64,000 bases of DNA from Saccharibacillus alkalitolerans. GTDB lineage: Bacteria > Bacillota > Bacilli > Paenibacillales > Paenibacillaceae. A model generated the notes under the pieces. The model did not search any database. It saw only the letters and a list, made by a program, of their open reading frames with translations, and was not told the DNA's origin. The stretch covers positions 1 to 64,000 of the forward strand of contig NZ_JAAFGS010000013.1 of assembly GCF_011090185.1 (NCBI RefSeq), in the 5' to 3' direction. Within the stretch, counting starts at the first letter, position 1. Every line of letters begins with the position of its first letter. Positions 35,734 to 45,165 of the stretch are shown in pieces. Made by a program: the position numbers and the translations under genes.

Positions 35734-35766
35734 AACCGGCTCTCCGTTCGGAGGGCCGGTTTTTTT
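35734..35766 (+). terminator. Terminator of ppaC
   Basis: ACCGGCTCTCC / GGAGGGCCGGT (stem with one or two weak pairs), loop GTTC, then seven T. Confidence 0.8.
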
Positions 35767-35924
35767 GCGTGCCGCGGCCCGATTCGCGCACGACGAATCG
35801 TCCGCCGGGCCTTTTGTTCTTTTCCCCCGTCGCCTCATCCACTATACTTGATACAGAACATACACAGGGACGAGGCCGAATCCCGAAGGGGCGGCCGCCG
35901 AATGAACGAATCGAGGGGATGCAT

Positions 35925-36683
35925 GTGCTGGGATTTGAACGCCGAGAGAGAATTATCGAATTTTTGCGACGGGACCAGAAAGTGTTCGTCGCCGCTCTGA
36001 GCTCGCTGTTCGAGGTGACGGAGGAGACGATCCGCCGCGACCTGGAGAAGCTGGAGAAGGAAGGCATCGTGACGAGGACTTACGGCGGAGCGGTGCTTAA
36101 CGTGCATACGAACGAAGATCTGTCCTACCAGACGCGCCACACGACCAACCTGCCGGAAAAGAACGATATCGCCCGCAAGCTGGCCCGGCTCGTATCCGAC
36201 GGCGATACGCTCATGGCCGATCCGAGCTCGACGGTCTTCGAGGCTCTGCGGGAGCTGGGCGGGACGAAGAAGAATCTGACCGTCATTACGAATTCCAGCA
36301 TTATTTTCGCGGAATACGCCAAGCTGGGGCATACCGTCATTTCGACCGGGGGCACGCTGCGCCCGCATTCCAATTCCCTGGTCGGGGCGGTCGCCAACGA
36401 GACGGTATCGAAGTATGTCGTCGACACGGCGTTGTTCAGCTGCAAAGGACTGTCCGCCGAATACGGCGTGACCGACTCGAACGAACCGGAGAGCGAGCTG
36501 AAAAAGCGAATGCTGAAGCAGGCGCGCAAAACGGTACTGCTGGCCGATCATACGAAGTTCGACAAAGTGGCGTTCGTGAAGCTGTTCGATTTCGGCGCCG
36601 TCGATTACCTGGTCACCGACCGCCGGCCCTCCGACGAATGGATGGAGCGTCTGGAAAAGAGCGGAGTCGAAGTTATCTGCTGA
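35925..36683 (+). CDS. DeoR/GlpR family transcriptional repressor
   Basis: 252 residues, typical for the family. N-terminal winged helix-turn-helix (R-R-E-R-I-I-E-F-L...V-T-E-E-T-I-R-R-D-L-E-K-L-E...R-T-Y-G-G-A), C-terminal DeoR sensor with D-P-S-S-T-V (phosphosugar site) and K-G-L-S...G-V-T-D. It should respond to a phosphorylated sugar. The GTG at 35925 is preferred because GAGGGG is 6 nt upstream; the ATG at 35919 abuts that site. No target operon is adjacent, so the regulon is unknown. Confidence 0.87.
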   Translation: MLGFERRERIIEFLRRDQKVFVAALSSLFEVTEETIRRDLEKLEKEGIVTRTYGGAVLNVHTNEDLSYQTRHTTNLPEKNDIARKLARLVSDGDTLMADPSSTVFEALRELGGTKKNLTVITNSSIIFAEYAKLGHTVISTGGTLRPHSNSLVGAVANETVSKYVVDTALFSCKGLSAEYGVTDSNEPESELKKRMLKQARKTVLLADHTKFDKVAFVKLFDFGAVDYLVTDRRPSDEWMERLEKSGVEVIC

Positions 36684-36757
36684 TCGTTTTCGGGAATGTA
36701 TTGAAGGGGACATAAGCGGTGCGACGAACGGGCAGCGGACGTTCGCCGCGCGGCGGC

Positions 36758-36800
36758 AAAAAGGCCGGCCGGGTCGTCGCAAGACGCCGGGCGGCCTTTT
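36758..36800. terminator. Bidirectional terminator, deoR-type gene / EAL gene
   Basis: AAAAGGCCGGCCGG pairs with CCGGGCGGCCTTTT (one mismatch), with an inner CGTC/GACG pair closing a small loop. It serves two convergent genes. Confidence 0.8.
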
Positions 36801-36872
36801 GATGCAGCGGGAACGAGCGGGAGATGCGGGGGCTTCGCGCGTATATCCCGCGGAGCCGCAGCCGCCTTTCGT

Positions 36873-39269
36873 TCAGGAGCTCAGATCGCTGCAGACATGG
36901 ATCTCTTCCGCCGGGACCGGCTTGCCGTAGTAAAAGCCCTGGGCGACGAAGCACCGCAGGTCGCGCAGCAGCGCGACCTGTTCTTCGTACTCGATGCCTT
37001 CGGCGACGATGCGCAGCTCGAGCTGACGGGCCATGGTCAGAATCATCTCGACGATCGCCCGGCTGTTCTCGTTCGTCGTAATGTCTTTGATGAACGAACG
37101 GTCGATTTTCAGGCAGTCGATCGGCAGCAGATGCATATAGCTGAGCGAGCTGTACCCGGTGCCGAAATCGTCCAGGCTGATCGCGATGCCCGCCTGCTTG
37201 AAGCGGCTCAAGATAGCGATGACCTGTTCTTCGTTGTGCATCATCGCGCTCTCGGTCACTTCCAATTCCAGCAGGCGATGGTCGATCATCCGTTCTTCAA
37301 GCGTGGACAGAACGCTCTCCACGATGTCGGTCTGCATCAAATGGATCTGCGAAATATTGACGGCGACCGGAATCTGAGGGCGGCCTTCGCGGGCCCAGGC
37401 TTGAATCTGGCGGCAGGCCGTGCGCAGCACCCAGCGCTCCAGCGGCACGATCAGCCCCGACTCTTCGGCGACGGGAATGAACTTGAGCGGCGGAACCATG
37501 CCGAGAGCCGGATGCTTCCAGCGGACGAGCGCTTCGACGCCGACCAGCTCGCCCGTACGCGTATCTACCTTCGGCTGGTAGAACAGAACAAGCTGATCCT
37601 GCTCGATCGCCGCCTGCAGATCCCGCTCCAGAATCAGACGCTCCTGATTTTCCTGCGCCCGGCTGTGATCGAAGAGCGAGAAACGTCCGCCGCCCCGGCT
37701 TTTTGCGTCGAACCGGGCAAGGTCGGCATGATTAAACAGCGTCTCGCCGTCGATTCCGTCTTCGGGAAAGCGGGCGATGCCGATGCTTGCCGTCAAGCCG
37801 ATCATCTGCTGGCCGACCTGGAACGGCAGCGAGAACTCGCGGACGATTGCTTGCGCCGCTTGAAGGGGATCAAGTCCCGAATCCAGCACGGCAATGAACT
37901 CGTCCGCCGTCGAGCGGGACAGTACCGTGCCGGCGGGCAGCGCATTTTGCAGCTTGAGGGCCGAATGCCGGATGACCCGGTCGCCGAACTCGTGACCGAA
38001 CAGATCGTTAATCTTTTTGAAGCGGTCAAAATCGACGAAGAACAAATAAAAAGGCAGGTCCTTTTTTCCGCTCGCCAGGTTGTCGACGTATTCGCGCATG
38101 TATTTGCGGTTGGTCAGATCGGTCAATTCGTCGTAATAAGCAAGATGCCGAATCTTTTCCTGGTTTTTCTTGCTCTCCGTAATGTTTTTGGCGATACTGT
38201 AAGCGCCGGTAAAGCGCCCTTCGATCAGGATCGGCAGGGAGGTCAGAATCAGATTGACCGGTTCGCGGCTTCCGATTTGAAGCGTCACTTCGATTTCGTC
38301 GGAAGCGCCGCCCAGGACCTTTTCGTAGTGTTGAAGAATTTTATCCTGTTGGTCCGTCGACGTCCACTCGGTAATCATATGGAGCCCCGCCCCTTCGGGA
38401 ATCCGGGATACCATATCTCGGGCGCGGCCGTTCATGTCGAAAATGCGGCCGCCGTCGTCGAGCGCGAATACGGCGTCGGGATTATAGTCGAACAGCGACA
38501 TATAATGCATTTCTTTCTCGTGAAGCTCCCGGTATTTTTTCTCGGCATCTTCTTCCCGGTACCGATCCGTCAAGATCATCAGGCCTACGGCAACCGTAAA
38601 CAATAAAATATAGGGAGCCAGACGGTCGGAAATGCCCGGCACGAGACTGTCGATATCGGCCGGCATGGCGGACAGGGTCATGACGGCGGGGATGATGGTC
38701 GTGGCCGCGGCCGAAAAGAGCAGCCCGGCGGGCGGGAAGCGTTCGAAGATGCGTCCGGTTCGACGCGTCACGAGCAGCGCCAGGCGGACCAGCGAGAACA
38801 GCGCCGAAAAGAGTCCGATGGCGGCCGTCAATATCACTTCCGCCCGCAGGTCGACACGCCCGAACAGCAGATACACGTTCGAATAATTGAACAAGATAAT
38901 CAGAACGGTCAGTACGGCGGCGCTGCTCGTGAAGTGCAGCGCGCCTTTCCACCCTCCCGAATCGCCCGTCAGCCGAAGCGCCAGCATGCAGAGCAGGAGA
39001 CCCGCGGCTGAGGGGAACAGCAGATACAGAAATTCATAAGCAACGAACTCCCCGGGAAGAACGGCCAGCGTGCCGAACAGGACTGTCCCTCCGAAGCAGA
39101 GACCCATGAGCGCAAGGCGCGGAATCCGGGCGGGAGAAAGCAGCTCGCGCAGGGAACGGACGCCTCCGGACGTCAGAAGGGGAATCATCAGACAGGCGAT
39201 GACCGAACAGAGCAGTCCGGCTGCGGCAAAGTATTCATTTATCAGGATCGCTTTGGAGTAGTGGGTCAT
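36873..39269 (-). CDS. Membrane PAS-GGDEF-EAL protein, likely c-di-GMP phosphodiesterase
   Basis: 798 residues. The N-terminal 240 residues hold about seven or eight membrane helices, then a PAS domain (about 258-372), a GGDEF domain (about 380-535) and an EAL domain (about 555-798). The GGDEF signature is degenerate: S-T-A-D-E-F in place of G-G-D-E-F, so cyclase activity is doubtful, and it may instead bind GTP allosterically. The EAL domain keeps E-A-L-V-R-W, V-N-I-S, E-V-T-E-S and D-D-F-G-T-G-Y-S-S, so c-di-GMP hydrolysis is likely. Divergent from the hybrid kinase; the ribosome site is weak (GAGC). Confidence 0.9.
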   Translation of the reverse strand: MTHYSKAILINEYFAAAGLLCSVIACLMIPLLTSGGVRSLRELLSPARIPRLALMGLCFGGTVLFGTLAVLPGEFVAYEFLYLLFPSAAGLLLCMLALRLTGDSGGWKGALHFTSSAAVLTVLIILFNYSNVYLLFGRVDLRAEVILTAAIGLFSALFSLVRLALLVTRRTGRIFERFPPAGLLFSAAATTIIPAVMTLSAMPADIDSLVPGISDRLAPYILLFTVAVGLMILTDRYREEDAEKKYRELHEKEMHYMSLFDYNPDAVFALDDGGRIFDMNGRARDMVSRIPEGAGLHMITEWTSTDQQDKILQHYEKVLGGASDEIEVTLQIGSREPVNLILTSLPILIEGRFTGAYSIAKNITESKKNQEKIRHLAYYDELTDLTNRKYMREYVDNLASGKKDLPFYLFFVDFDRFKKINDLFGHEFGDRVIRHSALKLQNALPAGTVLSRSTADEFIAVLDSGLDPLQAAQAIVREFSLPFQVGQQMIGLTASIGIARFPEDGIDGETLFNHADLARFDAKSRGGGRFSLFDHSRAQENQERLILERDLQAAIEQDQLVLFYQPKVDTRTGELVGVEALVRWKHPALGMVPPLKFIPVAEESGLIVPLERWVLRTACRQIQAWAREGRPQIPVAVNISQIHLMQTDIVESVLSTLEERMIDHRLLELEVTESAMMHNEEQVIAILSRFKQAGIAISLDDFGTGYSSLSYMHLLPIDCLKIDRSFIKDITTNENSRAIVEMILTMARQLELRIVAEGIEYEEQVALLRDLRCFVAQGFYYGKPVPAEEIHVCSDLSS

Positions 39270-39430
39270 CGTTATTCAGCTCGCTTTATCACAAGTTATT
39301 GACCGTTTTTTGTTTCGTGAAGCGGAGGACAGGCTTCTTATCTATATATCGACGGCAAGCAGGCTAATAAGTAGATCGAAAGACATAAAAGTTTAAGTAT
39401 ATTCGACCAAATTCGACAATCAAAAAAATT

Positions 39431-39458
39431 TTGGATTCGAAAAAAATAAATGTATACT
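39431..39458 (+). promoter_or_regulatory. Candidate promoter of the hybrid kinase gene
   Basis: -35 TTGGAT (39431-39436), 16-bp spacer, -10 TATACT (39453-39458), in a strikingly AT-rich stretch. Confidence 0.5.
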
Positions 39459-39540
39459 ATTGGTAAATGATGCGCGCAGAAGACCGGAGAAAGAATCCGG
39501 GCGTCCAAGCGGAATATGCGGCAGAACGAGGAGAAATGGG

Positions 39541-42500
39541 ATGAACAAGCAGCCGGAACGGGAAAGCACGGTCTTCGAACGAATTTATGAGCAGTCTCCG
39601 GTCGGAATCGCCGCTTTGGCGGCGCATGACGGACGTCTGCTATACGCGAACGCCAAGTTCGGACGCATCCTCGGCTTCCGGGCGGAGGAATTGGTCGGGA
39701 TCGGCTTTATGCAGCTGCTGCGGGACGGAGCCGCTGCGGGAGAGAAGCCGATCGACGCGGAGCTTCGCGAAATGATCGGCAATCCGGAGCAGGCGCGCGA
39801 ATTCGAGTGCCGCTGCCGCCGCAAGGACGGAAGCCATGTCTGGGTATCTTTTCATATGGCCGGATTGGAGACGGAAGGGGAAGAAGACCGGCGCATTATC
39901 GTGCACGCGCTCGACGTGACGACGGAGCATCAGGATCGCGAGAGGCTGCTGGAGAACAGCGATGCTTATAAAGCGCTCATGGAGAGCACCAGGGAGCTGG
40001 TGACGCAGAGTACGATGGACGGTCGGCTGCTGTACGTGTCGCCTTCGGTAAAGTCGCTGCTCGGCTATTCGCGGGAAGAAATGGTAGGCCGCCACCGGAA
40101 AGAATTCTACCATTCCGACGATATCGAGGCTATGGCGAATTTATCGCTGAAAGACGCGCAGGGGCAAATTTTTATGCGCCGGATTCGGCATAAGGACGGA
40201 CGTTATTTCTGGTTCGAAACGATGTTCCGAATTATTCCCGGACGGATCGGCGAAGCGGACACGATTATGGGAATAGGCCGTGAGGTCTCTACCCGCAAGA
40301 TGTACGAGGACATGCTCGACGAAATTCAGCGAATCGCCCATATCGGCTCGTGGGAATGGAACCTGCTCGAAGAGAAGCTCCATTATTCGGAAGAGACGAT
40401 ACGGATTTTCGGATATGAAGTGCGGCAGGACGAGAGCTACCCGCATTCGCTGCTGCGGATTATCCACCCCGCCGATCGCCGTGCCGTCGAGGAATACGTG
40501 GAGCGCCTTCTTCAGGGAAAAGCCGAGCCTTTCGTCACTTACCGGGTCATCCTGGCCGACCGGACCGTCAAGACGATTCAGGTAAGGCACGAGCTGTGGC
40601 GAGGACCCGAAGGAAGGCCGCTGCGCCTCGTCGGAATGGTGCAGGATATTACCCAACAGGTGACGATCGAACGTCTCATCCGGGAAAGCGAGCAGCGGTA
40701 CAAATCGCTGTTCGATTATAACCCGTCGGGCGTGTACGCTTACGATCTGGAGGGACGCTACGTAACGGTCAATGCCAGCCAGGAGATGTTGACGGGCTAC
40801 CGGGAAGAGGAACTGATCGGCATTCCGATCGCCGAATTGGCGTCGCCGGAGCATCGGGGCCGCGTCCAATCGGGCTTCGAGAGCGTCAAGCGCGGCGAAG
40901 CGCAGACGGACGAGGTCTGCCTGGTCCGCAAAGACGGCAGCCTGATCGACGTAAGCGTCACGAACACGCCGATCATCGTCGACGGACGCATCGTCGGCGC
41001 CTACGGAATTGCCAGCGACATCACGGAGCGGAAGCGGCATCTGAAGCAAATCGAGAAGCTGAGTTACGAACATACGCTGATTCTTAACTCCGTGTCCGAA
41101 GGCATCTTCGGAACCGATCTCGAAGGCGGGCTCGTCTTCATCAATCCGGCGGGCGCGGAAATGTTGGGCTGCCGGCCGAACGACGCCGTGAACAAGCTCA
41201 ACCTGTACGGGATTCAGCAGGCGAGCCCGGACGGCCTTCAGTACGACCCCGACGATTCGCCGCTCATGCGGGCGCTGCGGACCGGGGAGCCGCATCAGGC
41301 CAACGAGTCCGTGTTCTGGCGCGAAGACGGTTCGAGCTTTCTCGTTTCCTACCGGGTGACGCCGCTGTACGATCAGGGCGAGCGCAAAGGGGCGGTTGTG
41401 GTCTTTACGGACATAACCGGAGAAAAGGAAATTATCCGCGCCAAAGAATCGGCGGAGCGCGCCGATCAAGCCAAGTCCGAGTTCCTGGCGATCATGAGCC
41501 ACGAACTGCGTACGCCGATGAACGGCGTGATCGGGATGACGACGCTGCTGTCGGAGACGGAGTTGGACGAGTCGCAGCGCTCGTACGTGGACATCATCGC
41601 CCAGAGCAGCGAAGGGCTGATGCATATCCTGAACGAAATTTTGGATTTCAGCAAGATCGAAGCCGGGAAAATGACGCTGAACGAAGAGCCGATGCAGGTT
41701 CGCCGCGTGTTGGACCAGGCGGTCGACCTGTTTTCGTCCCGGGCGGCGGAAAAAGGGCTGGAGCTGACGGTCGAAGTCGCGCCGTCCGTGCCCGAAGTGC
41801 TGATCGGCGATCCCGCCAAGTTCCGACAAGTGCTGGTCAACCTGATCAGCAACGCGATCAAGTTTACCGAGGAAGGCGGCGTGGCGGTCACGATCGAGCC
41901 GGGCTTTTTCCACCAGCCGAACGCGCTGACGCTGGAGGTGTCGGTGCGGGATACGGGAATCGGCATCGCGCCGGACAAGCTGGGGCTGCTGTTCCAGTCC
42001 TTTTCCCAGATCGACCCGTCGATCAACCGCAAGTACGGCGGCACCGGGCTGGGTCTGGCCATCTGCAAAAAGCTGGTCGAACTGATGAACGGCTTCATCG
42101 GCGTCCAGAGCCGGGAGGGCGAAGGATCGAGCTTTCACTTCACGCTCCCGCTGAACGTTCCGGAGGAAGAACTGCCGGGAGTGCTCGGAGGAAGCGGAGA
42201 GCTTATTCCGAATCCGGCCGCTTCCGTACGCGAAGCGCGCGAGGGGTACTCGTTCGTCGCGCCCGAAGGAACGCTGAGCGTGCTAGTCGCCGAAGATCAT
42301 TCGGTGAATCGCCGCTTGCTGGCGGAGATGCTGGTCAGATTCGGCTGCGTCTGCGATGTGGTGAAAAGCGGGCAGGAAGCGGTCGAGGCGGCCGCAAGCC
42401 GCCGTTACGATCTGATCTTCCTCGACGCGCGAATGCCGGAAATGGACGGACTGGAGGCCGCCGCGCGCATCCGCGAACTGCCGGGAGGCGAAGAGCCGGT

Positions 42501-42654
42501 CATCGTGGCGGTGACGGCTTTCGCGGACCGCGAAAACCGGGAGCAGTACCGGGAGGCGGGAATACAGGACTTTATCAGCAAACCGCTGTTTGCGTCGGAG
42601 GTCGAATCGCTGGTCGAGAAATGGAAGCGGAGAATCGCCCGGCTCGGCATCTGA
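39541..42654 (+). CDS. Hybrid sensor histidine kinase with five PAS domains and a receiver
   Basis: 1037 residues and no membrane segment, so a soluble sensor. Five PAS-type domains in tandem (starting near residues 15, 135, 262, 385 and 515), then HisKA with H654 in S-H-E-L-R-T-P-M-N-G, an ATPase domain (R-Q-V-L-V-N-L-I-S-N-A-I-K-F-T; D-T-G-I-G-I; G-G-T-G-L-G-L-A-I) and a C-terminal receiver with D962 in F-L-D-A-R-M-P-E-M-D-G. No Hpt domain, so phosphate would pass to an unlinked protein. ATG 39541 with AGGAG 7 nt upstream; the in-frame start at 39460 lacks a site. Orphan: no separate response regulator nearby; the EAL gene is divergent. Confidence 0.92.
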   Translation: MNKQPERESTVFERIYEQSPVGIAALAAHDGRLLYANAKFGRILGFRAEELVGIGFMQLLRDGAAAGEKPIDAELREMIGNPEQAREFECRCRRKDGSHVWVSFHMAGLETEGEEDRRIIVHALDVTTEHQDRERLLENSDAYKALMESTRELVTQSTMDGRLLYVSPSVKSLLGYSREEMVGRHRKEFYHSDDIEAMANLSLKDAQGQIFMRRIRHKDGRYFWFETMFRIIPGRIGEADTIMGIGREVSTRKMYEDMLDEIQRIAHIGSWEWNLLEEKLHYSEETIRIFGYEVRQDESYPHSLLRIIHPADRRAVEEYVERLLQGKAEPFVTYRVILADRTVKTIQVRHELWRGPEGRPLRLVGMVQDITQQVTIERLIRESEQRYKSLFDYNPSGVYAYDLEGRYVTVNASQEMLTGYREEELIGIPIAELASPEHRGRVQSGFESVKRGEAQTDEVCLVRKDGSLIDVSVTNTPIIVDGRIVGAYGIASDITERKRHLKQIEKLSYEHTLILNSVSEGIFGTDLEGGLVFINPAGAEMLGCRPNDAVNKLNLYGIQQASPDGLQYDPDDSPLMRALRTGEPHQANESVFWREDGSSFLVSYRVTPLYDQGERKGAVVVFTDITGEKEIIRAKESAERADQAKSEFLAIMSHELRTPMNGVIGMTTLLSETELDESQRSYVDIIAQSSEGLMHILNEILDFSKIEAGKMTLNEEPMQVRRVLDQAVDLFSSRAAEKGLELTVEVAPSVPEVLIGDPAKFRQVLVNLISNAIKFTEEGGVAVTIEPGFFHQPNALTLEVSVRDTGIGIAPDKLGLLFQSFSQIDPSINRKYGGTGLGLAICKKLVELMNGFIGVQSREGEGSSFHFTLPLNVPEEELPGVLGGSGELIPNPAASVREAREGYSFVAPEGTLSVLVAEDHSVNRRLLAEMLVRFGCVCDVVKSGQEAVEAAASRRYDLIFLDARMPEMDGLEAAARIRELPGGEEPVIVAVTAFADRENREQYREAGIQDFISKPLFASEVESLVEKWKRRIARLGI

Positions 42655-42685
42655 GTATAGATAACGCATATAGACACCGTGCGGC

Positions 42686-42735
42686 CGGGCCGCTCCGATA
42701 AGCCTTTCGAGGATCGGGGCGGCCCTTGCGCTTTT
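42686..42735 (+). terminator. Terminator of the hybrid kinase gene
   Basis: GGGCCGCTCCGAT pairs with ATCGGGGCGGCCC (13 bp, one T-G pair), then TTGCGCTTTT. Confidence 0.7.
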
Positions 42736-42835
42736 ACGGGAAGAAGCAAGAATAAACTTTTGCGTCGGCGTCGCCGTCTTCCTTGATTGTGGGTAATAAT
42801 GCTTAATCCATAACCTGTAAGAGGAGGAAGGCCCG

Positions 42836-43618
42836 TTGAAGAAAAAGCTGCTGATTACCGGGGCGTCCGGCAAGGTCGGCTGGAGTCTCACCAAAAGGCT
42901 GCGGGAGACCGGCCGGTACGAGATTGCCGCGACCGATCTGGAGGCGGACGAGGCGAAAGAAATCGCCGCGCTGGACATGACGGATGCGGAGCAGGTCCGC
43001 AGAGCGGCGCGGGGCGTCGATACCGTTCTGCATATCGGTTGGGCCGAGGACGAAGAGGACTTTTTGGGCAAAGTGCTGCCCGTCAACGTGACGGGCGCTT
43101 ATCATATTTACGAGGCGGCGAGGGAAGCCGGCGTGCGCCGGGTCGTGTTCGCGAGCTCCAATCACGCGACCGGCTTCTATTCGTCCGAAGAATCGGTAGG
43201 ACCGGAAGACCCTTACCGGCCGGACAGCTTCTACGGACTGAGCAAGTGCTATATCGAGCTGCTGGGTCGGTTATACGCCGACAAGCACGGTCTCTCCTCG
43301 TTCAACGTCCGGATCGGCAACTACCCGGGCGACCGACCGCCCGCTTCCGAGAGAGCGATGAAAATCTGGATCTCGGAGCGGGATCTGGCTTCCCTGTTCG
43401 TCTGCTGCATCGAAGCGGACCCTTCCATCGACTTTCTGAGCTTATACGGCACTTCCGCCAATTTGGAAAATTATTACGATATCGGCTATTTGAAAGAATT
43501 GATCGGCTACGTGCCGCAGGACGACGCGGCCGAACTCCGCGAAGAGGCGGAGAGGCTGTACGGCGGATTGAAGAACGACGATACGCCGCTTCAGGGCGGC
43601 GGATATGCGAGCCGCTAA
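42836..43618 (+). CDS. NAD-dependent epimerase/dehydratase, uronate-dehydrogenase-like
   Basis: 260 residues, extended SDR fold with G-A-S-G-K-V-G near the N-terminus, S-S-N-H-A-T-G-F-Y, and the catalytic Y-x-x-x-K in Y-G-L-S-K. The S-S-N-H-x-x-G-x-Y and R-I-G-N patterns and the short length resemble NAD-dependent uronate dehydrogenases, which oxidise galacturonate or glucuronate to the aldarolactone; the substrate is inference. Start TTG at 42836 with AGGAGG upstream (spacing about 9). It may be cotranscribed with the zinc-ribbon protein gene 24 nt downstream. Confidence 0.8.
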   Translation: MKKKLLITGASGKVGWSLTKRLRETGRYEIAATDLEADEAKEIAALDMTDAEQVRRAARGVDTVLHIGWAEDEEDFLGKVLPVNVTGAYHIYEAAREAGVRRVVFASSNHATGFYSSEESVGPEDPYRPDSFYGLSKCYIELLGRLYADKHGLSSFNVRIGNYPGDRPPASERAMKIWISERDLASLFVCCIEADPSIDFLSLYGTSANLENYYDIGYLKELIGYVPQDDAAELREEAERLYGGLKNDDTPLQGGGYASR

Positions 43619-43642
43619 CGGCGAGACAAGGGGGAGAGCAGG

Positions 43643-45154
43643 ATGATGCATTGCGTACAATGCGGTACGGAACTGCCGGAGGGCAGCCGTTTTTGCATCA
43701 GCTGCGGCGTAAGGCAGCCCGAAGCGGCGGCCGAAAAAGCCGCCGAACACTCGCCGGAACCGCCGTGTCGATCCGGAGAACCGGGATCGGCGGTTCCGGC
43801 GGCCGAACCGTTCACGGCCGGAACGGACGGCGCTTCCGGCGACGCGTCCGCCGGCGGCATGCGGCCGGATACGCGAAGCGTGCCGGCATCCGAACTTCCG
43901 CCCGTCGTCGAACCGATCGCCGTGCGGCTGACGAAGGCCGGCGGCGAAGCGGCCTCCGAAGCGCCGGGCGGGGAAAGGCAAAGCCCGGAGGAAGAATCGC
44001 CGCCTCGGATGCGGCCCGTCGCCGCCGGGAGCCGGGAAGCCCGTTTTGCTCCCCCGCCGCCGGAGCCGCACGGCGATCGCCGTGTCCTGCGCGGGGAAGA
44101 GCGCCCCGACCGCCGGACGTCTTCGGGCGGCCGCGGCGCGAGCGTGTGGCTCGTTCCGCCGCTGCTGGCTCTCTTCACGGCCGGAGCGCTTCTCTGGCAG
44201 GTGAATGTCGAGCGGGGCATCAGCGCCGAAGCCTCGGGCATCCAGCGCACGGCGGCCGACGCGGCGCTCGGCGGCAACTACGAAATTGCCGAGGCGAAGC
44301 TCGGCGAGGCGCTGGAGAAGCGTCCGGGCGATCCCGGCATCCGGAGCGACCTGCAGGCGGTGCGGACCATTCGCCGCCTTGAAGACCGGCTTGCCGAGGC
44401 GCAGCGGCTGTTGAGCGGAGCGGATGCTTCCGGCGCGGCGGTCGTTCTGGACGAGGTTCAGGGGCAACTGACCGGCCTGCAGGGCCGGGCTTACGATCGT
44501 CTGCGCGATCGTCTGGACCGTCTGCGCGAACAATTAGAGCTTGCCGGTCTTCGTACCGAAGCGGAAGGGGCGCAGACGCTGGACGAACTTGCCGGTCTGA
44601 TGAAGACCGCTTCCGCTTCCCCCGCCCCGGACAAGGGACCGGTCGTGGAACTGATCAGCGACCGCATCGTGAAGGTGGGCGGCGACGAGGCGGAACAAGC
44701 CATCGCCAGCGGAAGCTATTACGAGGCGGCCGCCGTCGTCGACGAAGCCCGAAGCTATGTGCCGGAGGCGGAGCGGTTGATTGAGCTGGAGAAGCGGATC
44801 TCGTCGCTCGCTTCCGAAGGAGGATCCGATTCTTCCGGCCTGGTCTATCTCTCGGGCGCCGAACTGGCGGCGGGAACGGGCGAACTGCGTATGGAAGGCT
44901 TCGAGCGGCAGCTTGAGGACGAAGGGCTTGTCTTCTCGGGCCGTCTTACAAACGCGTCTTCGGCACCGATGTACGATCTGCTGATCGAGTTTCGGGCTTA
45001 CGACGCGAACGGTTCTTTCCTGGGCGAAGAGTGGACGGAACTTCAGCCGACCGATCTGAAGCCGGGCGGCCAAGCTTCGTTCACGGACAAGGTGGCGTCC
45101 GCGGAAGAAGGAGCAATCGTCATTATCGACTCCGTCAGTTGGTACAGGGAGTAG
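43643..45154 (+). CDS. Zinc-ribbon membrane protein with FxLYD-type C-terminus
   Basis: 503 residues. An N-terminal zinc ribbon (C-V-Q-C...C-I-S-C) is followed by a long low-complexity Pro/Glu/Ala region (about 25-165), one membrane helix (V-W-L-V-P-P-L-L-A-L-F-T-A-G-A-L-L-W, about 169-186), a coiled-coil-like extracellular part (about 190-395) and a C-terminal FxLYD-type beta-sandwich (about 420-503). TcaA-like proteins of Firmicutes share the zinc ribbon plus single helix plan. GGGGGAG lies before the first ATG. The protease gene starts 11 nt after the stop, so they are likely one operon acting at the envelope. Confidence 0.78.
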   Translation: MMHCVQCGTELPEGSRFCISCGVRQPEAAAEKAAEHSPEPPCRSGEPGSAVPAAEPFTAGTDGASGDASAGGMRPDTRSVPASELPPVVEPIAVRLTKAGGEAASEAPGGERQSPEEESPPRMRPVAAGSREARFAPPPPEPHGDRRVLRGEERPDRRTSSGGRGASVWLVPPLLALFTAGALLWQVNVERGISAEASGIQRTAADAALGGNYEIAEAKLGEALEKRPGDPGIRSDLQAVRTIRRLEDRLAEAQRLLSGADASGAAVVLDEVQGQLTGLQGRAYDRLRDRLDRLREQLELAGLRTEAEGAQTLDELAGLMKTASASPAPDKGPVVELISDRIVKVGGDEAEQAIASGSYYEAAAVVDEARSYVPEAERLIELEKRISSLASEGGSDSSGLVYLSGAELAAGTGELRMEGFERQLEDEGLVFSGRLTNASSAPMYDLLIEFRAYDANGSFLGEEWTELQPTDLKPGGQASFTDKVASAEEGAIVIIDSVSWYRE

Positions 45155-45165
45155 GGGGGGACGCG

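Noticed and set aside
36897-38606. Long plus-strand frame opposite the EAL gene
   Set aside because: It is a GC-rich antisense shadow of the 36873-39269 gene, without ribosome site or recognisable domain. The same holds for the long frames opposite 9609-11612, 54676-58041 and 58400-60400.
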